From positions 206,284 to 270,283 of the forward strand of contig NZ_LMEO01000034.1 of NCBI RefSeq assembly GCF_001426375.1: a DNA stretch of 64,000 bases. The letters are read 5' to 3'. The notes beneath the pieces were generated by a model. The model searched no databases. It had not been told where the DNA came from and saw only the letters and a list, made by a program, of their open reading frames with translations. The translations under genes were made by a program, and so were the position numbers. Of the stretch, positions 1 to 8,667 are shown piece by piece (the first letter of the stretch is position 1; each line of letters opens with the position of its first letter). The stretch is from Paenibacillus sp. Root444D2. GTDB lineage: Bacteria; Bacillota; Bacilli; Paenibacillales; NBRC-103111.

Positions 1-1
1 C

Positions 2-1189
2 AATGATGACCTTGGTTGGTGGGCGCTTGCTTGTCTGCGTGCATACGAAATTACCGGTACGCAAGAATATTTGAACCGAGGATCCTTTCTTTTCGATCAA
101 GTCTATGCTTATTGGGATACGACCTATTACGGAGGAGGCATCTGGTGGAGAAAGGATGCGACCAACCCAGCAATCAGCAGTAATGCTCAGAAAAATATGG
201 CTACCAATGCTCCCATGGTGATGACGGCTATTAAACTAAAAAATGCCTATAATAACAACACTTATCTAACGAAAGCCCAGCAAATGTACACTTGGGTCAA
301 AACGAAGCTGGTTAGTGGCAGCAAAGTAAATGATCACATGGAAGGCACTGGAGCGGGCATCGTCAAGGATTGGGATTTCACATACAACTACGGAACTTTT
401 CTTGGGGCGGCGACCGCTTTATATGGGGCTACTGGCACAAGCAGCTATTTAACGGATGCTAATCATGCAGCTGGATATGTTATCGACAAAATGACTTCGG
501 CTACTACCTTGCTATACGAAGGGGAGAACGACGCTCCTGGATTTAAAATGATCTTTGCCCGCAATCTGAATCAGCTTCGCGTACAAGCAGGCCAATCGCA
601 ATACCTAACCTTTTTACAGCAAAATGCTACACAGGCATGGAATCATCGAAGAACTTCAGACGGTATCATCGGAAGTGATTGGACGGCTCCTACCGGATCT
701 GCCTATATCCAAAGCCTAACTGCTGCTGCGGGTGCATCTATTCTTCAGTTCGTTCCTTCGGACAATTATACGGGTAATATAGCAGGGAACGGTCTTTATG
801 AAGCAGAAAATGCACAGCGTACCTTGGTTGGCGGTGTTGGCATGATCAACGAAAGCACACAGACCGGCTTTAATGGCCGGGGCTATGTCGCAGGCTGGAA
901 TACCAATGGAACATCGCTTAATTTCTATGTGAATCAAAATAGTGCGGGAACGAAGACGATTACGTTCCGATATGCAGCAGGTGCCGGCAATGCGAGCCGA
1001 TACGTCAAAGTAAATGGTGTAGACGTGGCAGCCAATTTGAATTTTTCTGGAACTTCCGGCTGGAGCAGCTGGAACACCGTTTCTTTGACCATTTCCCTTC
1101 AGGCAGGATCGAATACGATTCAACTTGGTTATGACACCTCGAAAGGAAACAATAACTGGCTGAATATGGACCAACTATATGGCTTGTAG
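2..1189 (+). CDS. GH76 endo-alpha-1,6-mannanase with C-terminal CBM6/35-like module (5' end outside window)
   Basis: The reading frame is open from the left edge, so the signal peptide and early barrel are missing; a TTG at 71 is not the real start. The first visible residues contain NDDLGWWALA, which matches the Asp-Asp catalytic region of glycoside hydrolase family 76 (alpha/alpha barrel enzymes cutting alpha-1,6-mannan, as in yeast cell walls). Aromatic-rich motifs such as GGGIWWRKD follow, as usual in the family. From about 795 to the stop there is a separate beta-sandwich module starting LYEAEN and ending NNWLNMDQLYGL, typical of CBM6/CBM35 carbohydrate-binding domains. The protein is probably secreted. 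A GH27 gene follows 31 bp downstream, so the two look like parts of one mannan/galactomannan locus. Family assignment is strong; exact substrate is inferred. Confidence 0.85.
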   Translation, partial: NDDLGWWALACLRAYEITGTQEYLNRGSFLFDQVYAYWDTTYYGGGIWWRKDATNPAISSNAQKNMATNAPMVMTAIKLKNAYNNNTYLTKAQQMYTWVKTKLVSGSKVNDHMEGTGAGIVKDWDFTYNYGTFLGAATALYGATGTSSYLTDANHAAGYVIDKMTSATTLLYEGENDAPGFKMIFARNLNQLRVQAGQSQYLTFLQQNATQAWNHRRTSDGIIGSDWTAPTGSAYIQSLTAAAGASILQFVPSDNYTGNIAGNGLYEAENAQRTLVGGVGMINESTQTGFNGRGYVAGWNTNGTSLNFYVNQNSAGTKTITFRYAAGAGNASRYVKVNGVDVAANLNFSGTSGWSSWNTVSLTISLQAGSNTIQLGYDTSKGNNNWLNMDQLYGL

Positions 1190-1220
1190 AGCCAAATTTA
1201 TTTTAGTATGGAGGTTTTTT

Positions 1221-2443
1221 ATGGGGAAATTCGCTCGGAAAAAAATTCGGTTTATCGTGCAATTCCTGCTCGCCTTCCTGCTTGCATTGCCTATTGTGCT
1301 GTCCGGCAGCATTGCTCCGCAAACAGCCACTGCTTTAAATAATGGCTTATCGCCAACTCCGCCAATTGGGGCATCAACAAACCATGGGTGTGGGGTGCGG
1401 CTACAGGTAATATGTGGAGGACGACGGACGATATCTTCGACTACTGGGATCGAGTAACTTGGATCATTGATCAGAACGCTCCGCTTGCCAATTTTGCGGG
1501 GCCTACCAAAGGCTGGAATGACGCAGATATGCTCATGGTCGGTAATTATGGAACTGGCGCCGTCTTCGGCGGAGGCATGACGGATACGGAATACCGTTCG
1601 CATTTCTCGATGTGGACGATTATGGCTTCGCCGTTAATAGCGGGAAATAATTTGAACACGATGAGTCAATTCACGAAAGATACCCTAATGAATTCTGAAG
1701 TGATTGCTGTAAATCAGGATGCGCTGGGCAGCCAAGGCATATTAGTAAGCGATCTCGGAGGTTTGCAGGTGTACTCTAAAAAACTGCAGACTACTGGAAC
1801 GCGTGCGGTTGTGTTGTTTAATCGTACCGGCGCGGCTGCGAACATGACGGTCAATTTCTCAAGTATCGGCCTGAATGCTACTGCTAGCGTAAGGGATTTA
1901 TGGTCCAAGACCGAGAAGGGAACATTCACCAACAGTTACACTGTAAATGTACCTTCACATGGGACCGTTATGGTGAAATTGACGGGATCAGAGTCAACGA
2001 GCAGCTTCTTTATTTCGGGTAAAACGTACCGAATCGTACCTAAATCGACGGGCTTATCTGTTGTTGTTGAAGCAGCTGCCTTAAACAATGGAGCGAAAAT
2101 ATTCCAATGGGATTACGGCACAGCGCAAAATGATCAATGGGTGATTACATCGACAACGGGAGGCTTTAATAAAATTATCAATGTGAAGAGCGGTAAGGCT
2201 ATAGCTGTGAAAAATGCCTCCTTGATGGACGGTGAAGACGTGATCCAATGGGATTCCGGCTCAACCTTGAATGATCAGTGGGAAATTCAGGGTGTAGGCG
2301 GCGGTTATTTCAAAATTATTAACAGGCTATCCGGCAAGTCATTGAATGTAGCCGATAACTCGCTCATCGCTGGCGGAAAAATGATTCAATGGCCGTATTC
2401 CGCCGCGGATAATATGACGTTCCAGTTGATTCCCTTGAACTAA
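1221..2443 (+). pseudogene. GH27 alpha-galactosidase with ricin-type lectin domain, disrupted by internal deletion
   Basis: The gene starts at ATG 1221 (GGAGG at 1210-1214) with a signal peptide (MGKFARKKIR, then a hydrophobic stretch to about residue 38) and the GH27 opening LNNGLSPTPPIG. At about 1355-1365 the frame jumps: the next frame continues NWGINKPWVWGAATGNMWRT, which in intact GH27 enzymes lies far downstream, close to the acid/base region. The segment between, including the nucleophile Asp normally in a KYDWC-type motif, is absent, so the deletion is both internal and out of frame. Acid/base motif WNDADML survives near 1515-1535. The C-terminal barrel strand region, a beta-sandwich, and a ricin B-type trefoil (about 2010-2440, QW repeats) are intact. 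Translation from 1221 would stop at 1457. An ATG at 1388 could give a 351-residue fragment, but this would lack the nucleophile. Confidence 0.85.
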
Positions 2444-2468
2444 CCAAGTGTTTTTCTGACATGCCTCC

Positions 2469-2545
2469 GAAGTACCAGAAGTACCGGAAGTACCGGAAGT
2501 ACCGAAAGTACCAGAAGTACCGGAGGTACAAGAAGTACCAGAAGT
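2469..2545. repeat. Imperfect tandem 9-bp repeat (GAAGTACCR)
   Basis: About eight tandem copies of a 9-bp unit close to GAAGTACCG/A lie just after the GH27 stop codon. Units differ by single bases. No credible gene covers them; the apparent 82-residue frame is pure low complexity. Confidence 0.8.
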
Positions 2546-2570
2546 GTCACGAAAATACCCAAAAAGGCAA

Positions 2571-2604
2571 AAGAACCTTCCCGACTAATGGGAAGGTTCT
2601 TTTT
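2571..2604 (+). terminator. Intrinsic terminator downstream of GH27 locus
   Basis: A 12-bp perfect stem (AAGAACCTTCCC at 2571-2582, GGGAAGGTTCTT at 2590-2601) with a 7-nt loop is followed by further T residues. It would end transcription of the GH76/GH27 locus. Confidence 0.85.
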
Positions 2605-2637
2605 AAGCTGTGTAAGCCAAAAGCAATAGCAAAAGTT

Positions 2638-2677
2638 ATAGCCATAGCCATAGCCATAGCTATAGCCATAGCTATAG
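2638..2677. repeat. Hexanucleotide microsatellite (ATAGCC/T)n
   Basis: About six to seven copies of ATAGCC with some ATAGCT variants lie in the convergent intergenic region between the GH27 pseudogene and glsA. It is a simple sequence repeat with no gene call. Confidence 0.8.
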
Positions 2678-2731
2678 TCGAAGCTGAACCGGGGGTTACC
2701 CCGTATTAACATGCATGGACTAGATGAGCAA

Positions 2732-2912
2732 GTTGTACTTCGTACAACAATTTTCTTGATTTCTTCCTGAAATACTAAGGAGGTTGTATTCTGTACAACA
2801 ATTTAGCCTTTTTATAGACAATATAGCTACTTTTGGCTGGAATTGTTGCATTTTTTACAACATTCACGAGGGAAATGTAAATTAGCCCACGTAAAGTTGT
2901 ACAACGTACAAC
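2732..2912. repeat. Four-palindrome intergenic element, copy A
   Basis: Four 17-bp palindromes of the form GTTGTA-N5-TACAAC: 2732-2748, 2783-2799, 2845-2861 (left arm GTTGCA) and 2896-2912. Centres are 2740, 2791, 2853 and 2904, giving steps of 51, 62 and 51 bp. The right arm is usually followed by AATT. The element sits between the convergent GH27 pseudogene and glsA. It is most like copy C in the sequence between palindromes (both have CTTGAT after the first site). No gene is present in 2700-2966. The same layout recurs at 33246, 43155 and 43449. Confidence 0.85.
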
Positions 2913-2966
2913 AATTTTACGGATAACAAGTGATTGCTTAGGAGCTACAACTTGGTTTAACGAAAT

Positions 2967-3920
2967 CTAAAATAAGCTCCAATCAAATTCCTGCGACAGC
3001 GTACCCAAAAGGTGAACGCCAGCTGTGCTGTTGCCTTTGCGGTTCAACGCCGGGCCGACCAAACCGATCCCGTATTGTCCAGGTACCATAGTCATAATGC
3101 TGCCAGACACGCCGCTTTTGGCAGGCAGTCCAACGTTCATAGCGAATTCACCAGAGGCGTTGTACATCCCACAGGTAAACATGAACGTCTTAGCGATCTG
3201 TACGAATCGCCGCGGTATAAGGCGTTGATTACGAATCGGATCTACGCCATTATGCGCTAAAACGAGGGCCATTCTAGCCAAATCGGTACAATTCACCTCA
3301 ACGGAGCAATGGCTGAAATAGACGTATAGGACGTCATCAACCTCACGATCCAGCACACCGTTGTCTTTCAAGAAGTAAGCTAACGAACGATTACGATGTG
3401 CGGTATCCGACTCAGATCGGAGTACATTTTGATTAATTTCAAGTGAAGGATTATGAGCAATGTCGCGGAAAAAGTGGAGAATTCGTTCAACTTGCTCCTT
3501 AGTATCACTGCCTGCAATCAAGGATGAGATCGCAATGGCACCAGCATTGATAAGCGGGTTGAAAGGAATACCTGGCTCAACGAGTTCGAGCTTCAGCATG
3601 GAGTTGAAATCGTCACCGGTAGGTTCCATCCCCACCTTGGAGAAGACAATCTCTTCACCGTTATCCATCAACGCCAAAATGAGCGTAAATACTTTCGAAA
3701 TACTTTGTAAAGTAAATCGGAAATCAGATTCGCCGGCAACAGAGATATTTCCTTCAGCATCCATAATGCAGATACCTAGAACATCGGCTGGAGCGTTAGC
3801 AAGTTCAGGAATGTAGGAAGCAACATGTCCGTCTGATGTATGTACCTTGCTCTCCGTAACCCATTGAGGCAAGTGTTCTTTGAGTTGCTTCCAGGTTTCT
3901 TCGTGTTGTAGATGACTCAT
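2967..3920 (-). CDS. glsA: Glutaminase A
   Basis: 317 residues, the usual length of the bacterial glutaminase family (serine-beta-lactamase-like fold), which hydrolyses glutamine to glutamate and ammonia in the cytoplasm. The catalytic SxxK motif is visible as QSISKVF (about residues 86-92). Family blocks are also present: INAGAI, SLAYFLK, VEVNCTDLARM, GEFAMNVGLPAKSGVSG. The start ATG at 3920 is preceded by AAGGAATG on the minus strand. An aldo/keto reductase gene ends 26 bp upstream on the same strand, so the two may be co-transcribed. The protein ends in DWSLF with no extra domain. Assignment is firm. Confidence 0.95.
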   Translation of the reverse strand: MSHLQHEETWKQLKEHLPQWVTESKVHTSDGHVASYIPELANAPADVLGICIMDAEGNISVAGESDFRFTLQSISKVFTLILALMDNGEEIVFSKVGMEPTGDDFNSMLKLELVEPGIPFNPLINAGAIAISSLIAGSDTKEQVERILHFFRDIAHNPSLEINQNVLRSESDTAHRNRSLAYFLKDNGVLDREVDDVLYVYFSHCSVEVNCTDLARMALVLAHNGVDPIRNQRLIPRRFVQIAKTFMFTCGMYNASGEFAMNVGLPAKSGVSGSIMTMVPGQYGIGLVGPALNRKGNSTAGVHLLGTLSQEFDWSLF

Positions 3921-3946
3921 TCAGAAGTCATTCCTTCCTCATTCTC

Positions 3947-4867
3947 TTAAGCTTTCCAAGCCTGTGGGTGGTTATCGCTGATAAGTTCCGTTGCGCTTGC
4001 ATTCGCAATAACCTGTTCTGGGTTTTTGCAGCCTGGAATGACCGTTGTAACGGCATCATGCTTCAAACACCAAGCTAATGCCCATTTGGCCATATCCATT
4101 CCTTCAGGAACTTCTTCTTTTTGGATGCGCTGCACATCCTCAAGCTTCTGTTTCACACTCTCGGCATCATGACGATGGCGAACGTCTGTGTTGCTGAACA
4201 CCGCACCAGGCTTATACTTACCGCTCAAATAGCCGCTAGCCAAAGGGACACGTGCCAGAACACCAAGATCTTGATTCACACAGGAAGGGAAAACAAGCTC
4301 TTCTGGTGCTCGATCCAAGCGATTGTACACGACTTGAATGGCTTTGGAATTGACCTTGCTGGAGGCTTCTGTTTGATGAATATTAGCATTACTACCAATG
4401 GATGTTCCCAAATGGCGGATTTTCCCGGCTTGAACTTGTTTGTCCAAAGTTGTCCAAAGCACATCATTATCAAATAAGTCATCAGGTCCGGAATGGAATT
4501 GATATAAGTCAATATAGTCCGTTTGCAAAGCTTTCAGAGAATCATCCAGTTGTTTGACAACGCCTTCGGAATTGAAATCATCTGTTCGGGTGAACAGATC
4601 GTGGAAATGGTGGCCAAATTTCGTAGCCACGATCCAGTTCTCGCGATTGCGGCGGGATAAGTAATTACCGATAAGAGATTCGGATAGATGGTCACCATAG
4701 CATTCTGCTGTATCGATCAGATTTATACCAAGTTCAGCTGCTTGATCGAGAATAGCATCCGCTTCAGCTTGCGTGTAGGTAAGTCCCCACTCTCCGCCGA
4801 ACTGCCAAGTCCCTACACCTACGATGGAAACTTTCAAATCCGTTTTACCAAGTCTGCGATATTTCAT
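3947..4867 (-). CDS. Aldo/keto reductase
   Basis: About 306 residues if started at ATG 4867, which has AAGGAGAG nine bases upstream; a longer TTG start at 4897 is less likely because it precedes that site. It opens MKYRRLGKTDLKVS, the standard AKR first strand. Catalytic tetrad residues are visible: Asp and Tyr in DTAECYGD, Lys in ATKFGHH, His in YQFHSGP. The C-terminal NADPH-binding region contains VTTVIPGCKNPEQV. These enzymes reduce carbonyls with NADPH in the cytoplasm; the natural substrate cannot be read from sequence. It lies upstream of glsA on the same strand and is separated from the exporter gene by a terminator. Confidence 0.9.
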   Translation of the reverse strand: MKYRRLGKTDLKVSIVGVGTWQFGGEWGLTYTQAEADAILDQAAELGINLIDTAECYGDHLSESLIGNYLSRRNRENWIVATKFGHHFHDLFTRTDDFNSEGVVKQLDDSLKALQTDYIDLYQFHSGPDDLFDNDVLWTTLDKQVQAGKIRHLGTSIGSNANIHQTEASSKVNSKAIQVVYNRLDRAPEELVFPSCVNQDLGVLARVPLASGYLSGKYKPGAVFSNTDVRHRHDAESVKQKLEDVQRIQKEEVPEGMDMAKWALAWCLKHDAVTTVIPGCKNPEQVIANASATELISDNHPQAWKA

Positions 4868-4933
4868 GGCGAGCACTCTCCTTTTTAAGGTATCCAAGTT
4901 TATTAAACGCTATAGCTTGCTCCGTGTCAAAAA

Positions 4934-4972
4934 GAAAAAGCTCTTTCCTCTCTTGAAGAGAAAAGAGCCTTT
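4934..4972 (-). terminator. Terminator of the exporter operon (minus strand)
   Basis: On the minus strand, directly after the exporter stop codon, there is a 12-bp GC/AT stem (GCTCTTTTCTCT / AGAGGAAAGAGC) with a TCAAG loop followed by TTTTTC. Confidence 0.8.
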
Positions 4973-4976
4973 TGTA

Positions 4977-6629
4977 TTAAGCGAGTTCTGCTGAAAGATC
5001 ATTTCCCTTTTTGTCATTAGATTTCTTGGATTTACGGTCAGAAACTTTAATATTTCCGATAAACAGTGTCAGAATAGCCCCAAGTAAAACGAATACTAAG
5101 CCTACAATAAACACTTGGTGAAGCGATGTAACCAAGGCATTTTTTAGAATTGGCAGCATGTGCTCCACGAATTCTTTTGGCATTTTAGCCAAAGCTTCAG
5201 GACTTAGTAGGGAAGAATATAAAGCCTGTGGATTGGTATGAATCATATCCGTCATTTGTGTAGCCAACCCACCTGCTTCCGCGGGAAGCTGATTAACAAC
5301 AGGAGTTAAATCTTGTTCTAAAAGCACAGTTGACTTGTGGTTCATAATGGCTCCGAGAATCGTCATACCGAACGTACCGCCAATTTGACGGAAGAATTGA
5401 CTAGAAGACGTTACGACACCAAGCTCGGACTTTGGAAAACTCTCTTGCAAAGCAAGTGTAAGGATTGGCATAACTAGCCCCATACCTAAACCAAGAATCA
5501 ACATATAACTTGAAGCGATCAACTTCGTCGTGCTGATGCCCATGGTGCCAAGGAAATAGAAGCCGATAGCCATAATAATCATACCACCAAGCATTTGCTT
5601 ACGAACGCCGATTTTCTGAATGAATTGACCGGAAACAACGCTGGCAGCAATCATCGTAATCATGAGCGGCGTCATCACTGTACCTGATGCTGAAGCACTG
5701 ATACCGACGATGCCCTGCATGAAGAGAGGAACGAACATAATAGCTCCGAACATTCCGACAGCCATAAGGAACCCTACACCGTTAATTGTTGTAAATGTTC
5801 TATTTTTAAATAACCGAACAGGAAGGATCGGCTCTTCTGCTTTACTTTCAATAATAACGAAGGAAACCAACGATATAATAGCTAATGCAAAAAGCCCAAT
5901 GATTTGCCAAGAGAACCAAGCGAAATCTTTACCGCCAAAAGTTAATGCAAGCAGTAAGCTGACGACCCCGACAATCATGGTGACAATACCCGGAATATCG
6001 AATTTTACTTTGCCGTTTGCTTTATGCTTAGGTAAGGCAATTGCTATTAAGACAACAGCAAGGATACCGACAGGAAGGTTGATGTAGAATACCCAGCGCC
6101 AGTCTAATGCGTCAACGATCCAACCGCCGATTTGGGGGCCAATAACCGATGATAGACCAAAGATCGCACCGAACACGCCCTGCCATTTGGCACGTTGTTT
6201 ACCGGTAAATAAGTCCCCGATAATAATCATCGCCATGGGCATCATAATACCGCCGCCAAGACCTTGCAAACCGCGGAACAGAATCAGTTCGGTCATGTTC
6301 TGAGACATCCCGCATAAGGCGGAAGCCGCGATAAAGATGACTAAACCTGTTACATAAATGACACGACGACCAATTAAATCGGCAAGTTTACCTGCTATAG
6401 GAACGACAACCGTTGATGTCAACATGTAAGCAGTAGTCAACCAAGCCATTAAGCCTAGACCGCCAAATTCACCAACGATACGCGGCATTGCAGTTCCGAC
6501 AATTGTGCCGTCTAATGCGCCAAATAGCATAGCAATGATAAGGCCGGTAAGCAGGAGACCTCGATTTTTGAGTTCTGGTCCTTCTGCTTCTATGGATTTC
6601 TCTGAAGCTGTTTTTTGTATGTTTTCCAC
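4977..6629 (-). CDS. DHA2-family MFS multidrug exporter (EmrB/QacA type, 14 TM)
   Basis: About 550 residues with 14 predicted membrane segments, the length and layout of the DHA2 drug:proton antiporters. Signature pieces include LDGTIVGTAMPRIVGE in TM1, GLVIFIAASALCG, RGLQGLGGGIMMPMAM and the antiporter-type region GPQIGGWIVDALDWRWVFYINLPVG. I prefer GTG 6629 (VENIQKTAS) because AAGGAG lies eight bases upstream; the GTG at 6638 is too close to that site. It follows the MarR gene by 27 bp on the same strand, the classic regulator-plus-pump arrangement, and probably exports toxic hydrophobic compounds. The hydrophilic C-terminal tail is Lys/Ser-rich. Substrate is unknown. Confidence 0.92.
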   Translation of the reverse strand: MENIQKTASEKSIEAEGPELKNRGLLLTGLIIAMLFGALDGTIVGTAMPRIVGEFGGLGLMAWLTTAYMLTSTVVVPIAGKLADLIGRRVIYVTGLVIFIAASALCGMSQNMTELILFRGLQGLGGGIMMPMAMIIIGDLFTGKQRAKWQGVFGAIFGLSSVIGPQIGGWIVDALDWRWVFYINLPVGILAVVLIAIALPKHKANGKVKFDIPGIVTMIVGVVSLLLALTFGGKDFAWFSWQIIGLFALAIISLVSFVIIESKAEEPILPVRLFKNRTFTTINGVGFLMAVGMFGAIMFVPLFMQGIVGISASASGTVMTPLMITMIAASVVSGQFIQKIGVRKQMLGGMIIMAIGFYFLGTMGISTTKLIASSYMLILGLGMGLVMPILTLALQESFPKSELGVVTSSSQFFRQIGGTFGMTILGAIMNHKSTVLLEQDLTPVVNQLPAEAGGLATQMTDMIHTNPQALYSSLLSPEALAKMPKEFVEHMLPILKNALVTSLHQVFIVGLVFVLLGAILTLFIGNIKVSDRKSKKSNDKKGNDLSAELA

Positions 6630-6656
6630 TATTACCACTCCTTGAATAAGATGAAA

Positions 6657-7085
6657 TTAATAAAAATTAGTAAGCTTTTCAAAGGCACTCACAAGAATGC
6701 GCATTTCTTCCGGGGGAAGCTGTGAGAGTCCACGAGCAATCACTTCTTTCTGGACATCTTCCGCTTGTTTGAGTATGGCCTTACCGGTTTCGGTTATTTC
6801 AACCAGCACAATCCGCCGATCTGTCTCATGGTGTTTACGAATAACATGCCCACTCTGGACAAGCCGATCAATCATAACGGTAATAGCACTTGGCTTAACA
6901 CCCAGTTTCTCAGAGAGATGGGTTTGTTTCGGCGTGCCTTCTTTAGATATCATGAATAACATAAATAATTGTGGCCCTGTTAACTCCGAATCTAACTGGG
7001 TAAGTACGGTGTGGCTAATTTTTCGATGTGCGGTTTCAAATGTTGTTCGGAAACGATTCGTGTAGGCTATCAATTCATCTTCCAT
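6657..7085 (-). CDS. MarR-family transcriptional regulator
   Basis: 142 residues, standard MarR length. The winged helix is visible: LTGPQLFMLFMIS, the recognition helix region LSEKLGVKPSAITVMIDRLVQSGHVIR, and the wing DRRIVLVEITETGKA. MarR proteins bind palindromic operators as dimers and are released by small ligands. The gene heads a two-gene operon with the exporter and its upstream region contains candidate operators, so autoregulated repression of the pump is the simplest reading. The ligand cannot be inferred. ATG 7085 has GGAGGATG just upstream on the minus strand. Confidence 0.92.
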   Translation of the reverse strand: MEDELIAYTNRFRTTFETAHRKISHTVLTQLDSELTGPQLFMLFMISKEGTPKQTHLSEKLGVKPSAITVMIDRLVQSGHVIRKHHETDRRIVLVEITETGKAILKQAEDVQKEVIARGLSQLPPEEMRILVSAFEKLTNFY

Positions 7086-7127
7086 ATCGACATCCTCCTT
7101 ACCACTTAATTAAAGTATCAAATCATT

Positions 7128-7171
7128 AAACAATAAAATGTTTATATAAACTAATGTTTAAACTGTTTAAA
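7128..7171. promoter_or_regulatory. Candidate MarR operators upstream of marR-exporter operon
   Basis: The AT-rich region upstream of the MarR gene has two dyads: AAACA-N6-TGTTT at 7128-7143 and the perfect 15-mer TTTAAACTGTTTAAA at 7157-7171. Size and half-site spacing fit MarR dimers. Binding is inferred. Confidence 0.5.
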
Positions 7172-7234
7172 TAAAATATACGCCGATGATGATTCGAAGT
7201 CAATAGGGAAATTCAGCACAAGAGGCTAGTTCAC

Positions 7235-7263
7235 TTGCATATCAGGCATATCTTGCATATAAT
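7235..7263 (+). promoter_or_regulatory. Sigma-A promoter of the pheST T-box leader
   Basis: TTGCAT (7235-7240) and TATAAT (7258-7263) are separated by exactly 17 bp. Transcription would start near 7270, just before the T-box leader. Confidence 0.75.
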
Positions 7264-7269
7264 AACTGG

Positions 7270-7560
7270 TACATATATGTGAAATGCTTTGACGGAGAAG
7301 AGTACGCAGTGCTTCTTGACAGGGAGGGAAAGCCGATGATTGAGAGCTATCCCCGAGAATCAGGCTGCTGAAGTTCGCTCCCGAGCAGTCCTTTGAACAG
7401 AAGCATATTATCAGCTTCTCATTAGAGGGAACCGGACACATCGTCCGTTATCTGAAATGAAGTGAGAATTGTTTATTTGGCTTATTTGCCAGTGAACGAA
7501 TCTAATTAGGGTGGTACCACGACTTTTCGTCCCTTGTGAGGGAGCGGAAAGTCTTTTTTG
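7270..7560 (+). promoter_or_regulatory. T-box riboswitch, tRNA-Phe responsive
   Basis: The canonical T-box AGGGTGGTACCACG is at 7508-7521. It overlaps the 5' side of an intrinsic terminator: GACTTTTCGTCCC at 7521-7533 pairs with GGGAGCGGAAAGTC at 7540-7553, followed by six T. The specifier position reads TTC (7374-7376) in the context GAAGTTCGCTCCCGAGCAG, which fits the stem I specifier bulge of pheS T-boxes. Uncharged tRNA-Phe should stabilise the antiterminator and allow transcription of pheST. The specifier placement is by pattern, not by folding. Confidence 0.92.
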
Positions 7561-7607
7561 TGTTTTCATTTAGGGTGATTCAGGGGCCTAATTCAGGAGG
7601 GATTTCG

Positions 7608-8642
7608 ATGAAAGAGCGGTTAGAAGCTTTAAAGCAGGAAGCGCTGCTGGAGCTAAGCGGCGTACAAAGTCAGCAGGAGCTGAACGATTTACGTATTAAG
7701 TATTTAGGTAAAAAAGGACCATTAACCGAGGTATTACGCGGTATGGGCGCATTAAGTGCAGAAGAGAGACCAGTTATCGGCCAAGTAGCGAACGACGTTC
7801 GTGCAGCGATTGAAACTGTTATTGAAGAGAAGCAAGCAGCGTACCAACAGCAAGAAACCGAGAACCGTTTGCGTGCGGAAATGATTGACGTAACACTGCC
7901 AGGTCGCCCGTCGCAGCAAGGCGCTGTGCATCCTTTAAGCAAAGTTATTCAAGAAATTGAAGACATTTTCATTGGAATGGGGTACACCGTAGCTGAAGGT
8001 CCGGAGGTAGAGCAGGACTACTACAATTTTGAGGCGCTTAATCTGCCGAAGGATCATCCAGCTCGCGATATGCAGGACTCATTCTATATCACGGATGAGA
8101 TTCTAATGCGTACACAAACCTCCCCAGTTCAAGTTAGAACAATGGAGAAACGCAAAGGGGAAGTTCCGATCAAAATCATTTGTCCGGGCAAAGTATATCG
8201 CCGCGATGACGATGATGCAACACATTCCCATATGTTTACCCAAATCGAGGGTCTGGTCATCGACCGTAACGTACGGATGAGTGATCTGAAAGGCACGTTG
8301 CTTCAATTCGTTCAAGAAATGTACGGCAAAGAGACGAGAATTCGCTTGCGTCCAAGCTTCTTCCCATTCACAGAGCCTAGCGTTGAAGTTGATGTGAGCT
8401 GTGCAATGTGTGGTGGCGTTGGCTGCCGTACTTGTAAACAAACGGGTTGGTTAGAAATCCTCGGAGCGGGCATGGTACATCCGCGCGTTCTGGAGATGGG
8501 TGGATATGACCCGAAGGAATACACGGGATTTGCATTTGGAATGGGCGTTGAGCGCATTGCGATGCTGAAATATGGTATTGAAGATATTCGTCATTTTTAC
8601 ACGAACGATTTACGGTTCTTAAAGCAATTCTTACACTTGTAA
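7608..8642 (+). CDS. pheS: Phenylalanine--tRNA ligase alpha subunit
   Basis: 344 residues from ATG 7608, with AGGAGG at 7595-7600; an in-frame upstream start at 7536 lies inside the T-box terminator and is not used. The N-terminal coiled coil ([15 protein letters not shown]) is followed by the class II aminoacylation core: motif 2 region [27 protein letters not shown], and motif 3 [24 protein letters not shown] near the C-terminus. It charges tRNA-Phe as an alpha2-beta2 enzyme with PheT, encoded 25 bp downstream. Expression is controlled by the T-box leader. Confidence 0.98.
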   Translation: MKERLEALKQEALLELSGVQSQQELNDLRIKYLGKKGPLTEVLRGMGALSAEERPVIGQVANDVRAAIETVIEEKQAAYQQQETENRLRAEMIDVTLPGRPSQQGAVHPLSKVIQEIEDIFIGMGYTVAEGPEVEQDYYNFEALNLPKDHPARDMQDSFYITDEILMRTQTSPVQVRTMEKRKGEVPIKIICPGKVYRRDDDDATHSHMFTQIEGLVIDRNVRMSDLKGTLLQFVQEMYGKETRIRLRPSFFPFTEPSVEVDVSCAMCGGVGCRTCKQTGWLEILGAGMVHPRVLEMGGYDPKEYTGFAFGMGVERIAMLKYGIEDIRHFYTNDLRFLKQFLHL

Positions 8643-8667
8643 GCATCAGGAAAAGGAGGGGTTAAGC

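Noticed and set aside
1388-2443. Independent 351-residue alpha-galactosidase gene
   Set aside because: It begins inside the GH27 fold, lacks a signal peptide and the nucleophile, and the missing N-terminus is encoded just upstream in another frame. It is part of a pseudogene.
2461-2709. 82-residue plus-strand and 90-residue minus-strand frames over the microsatellites
   Set aside because: Pure products of 9-bp and 6-bp repeats (KYRKYRKY, AIAIAIAI); they cross a terminator and have no family resemblance.
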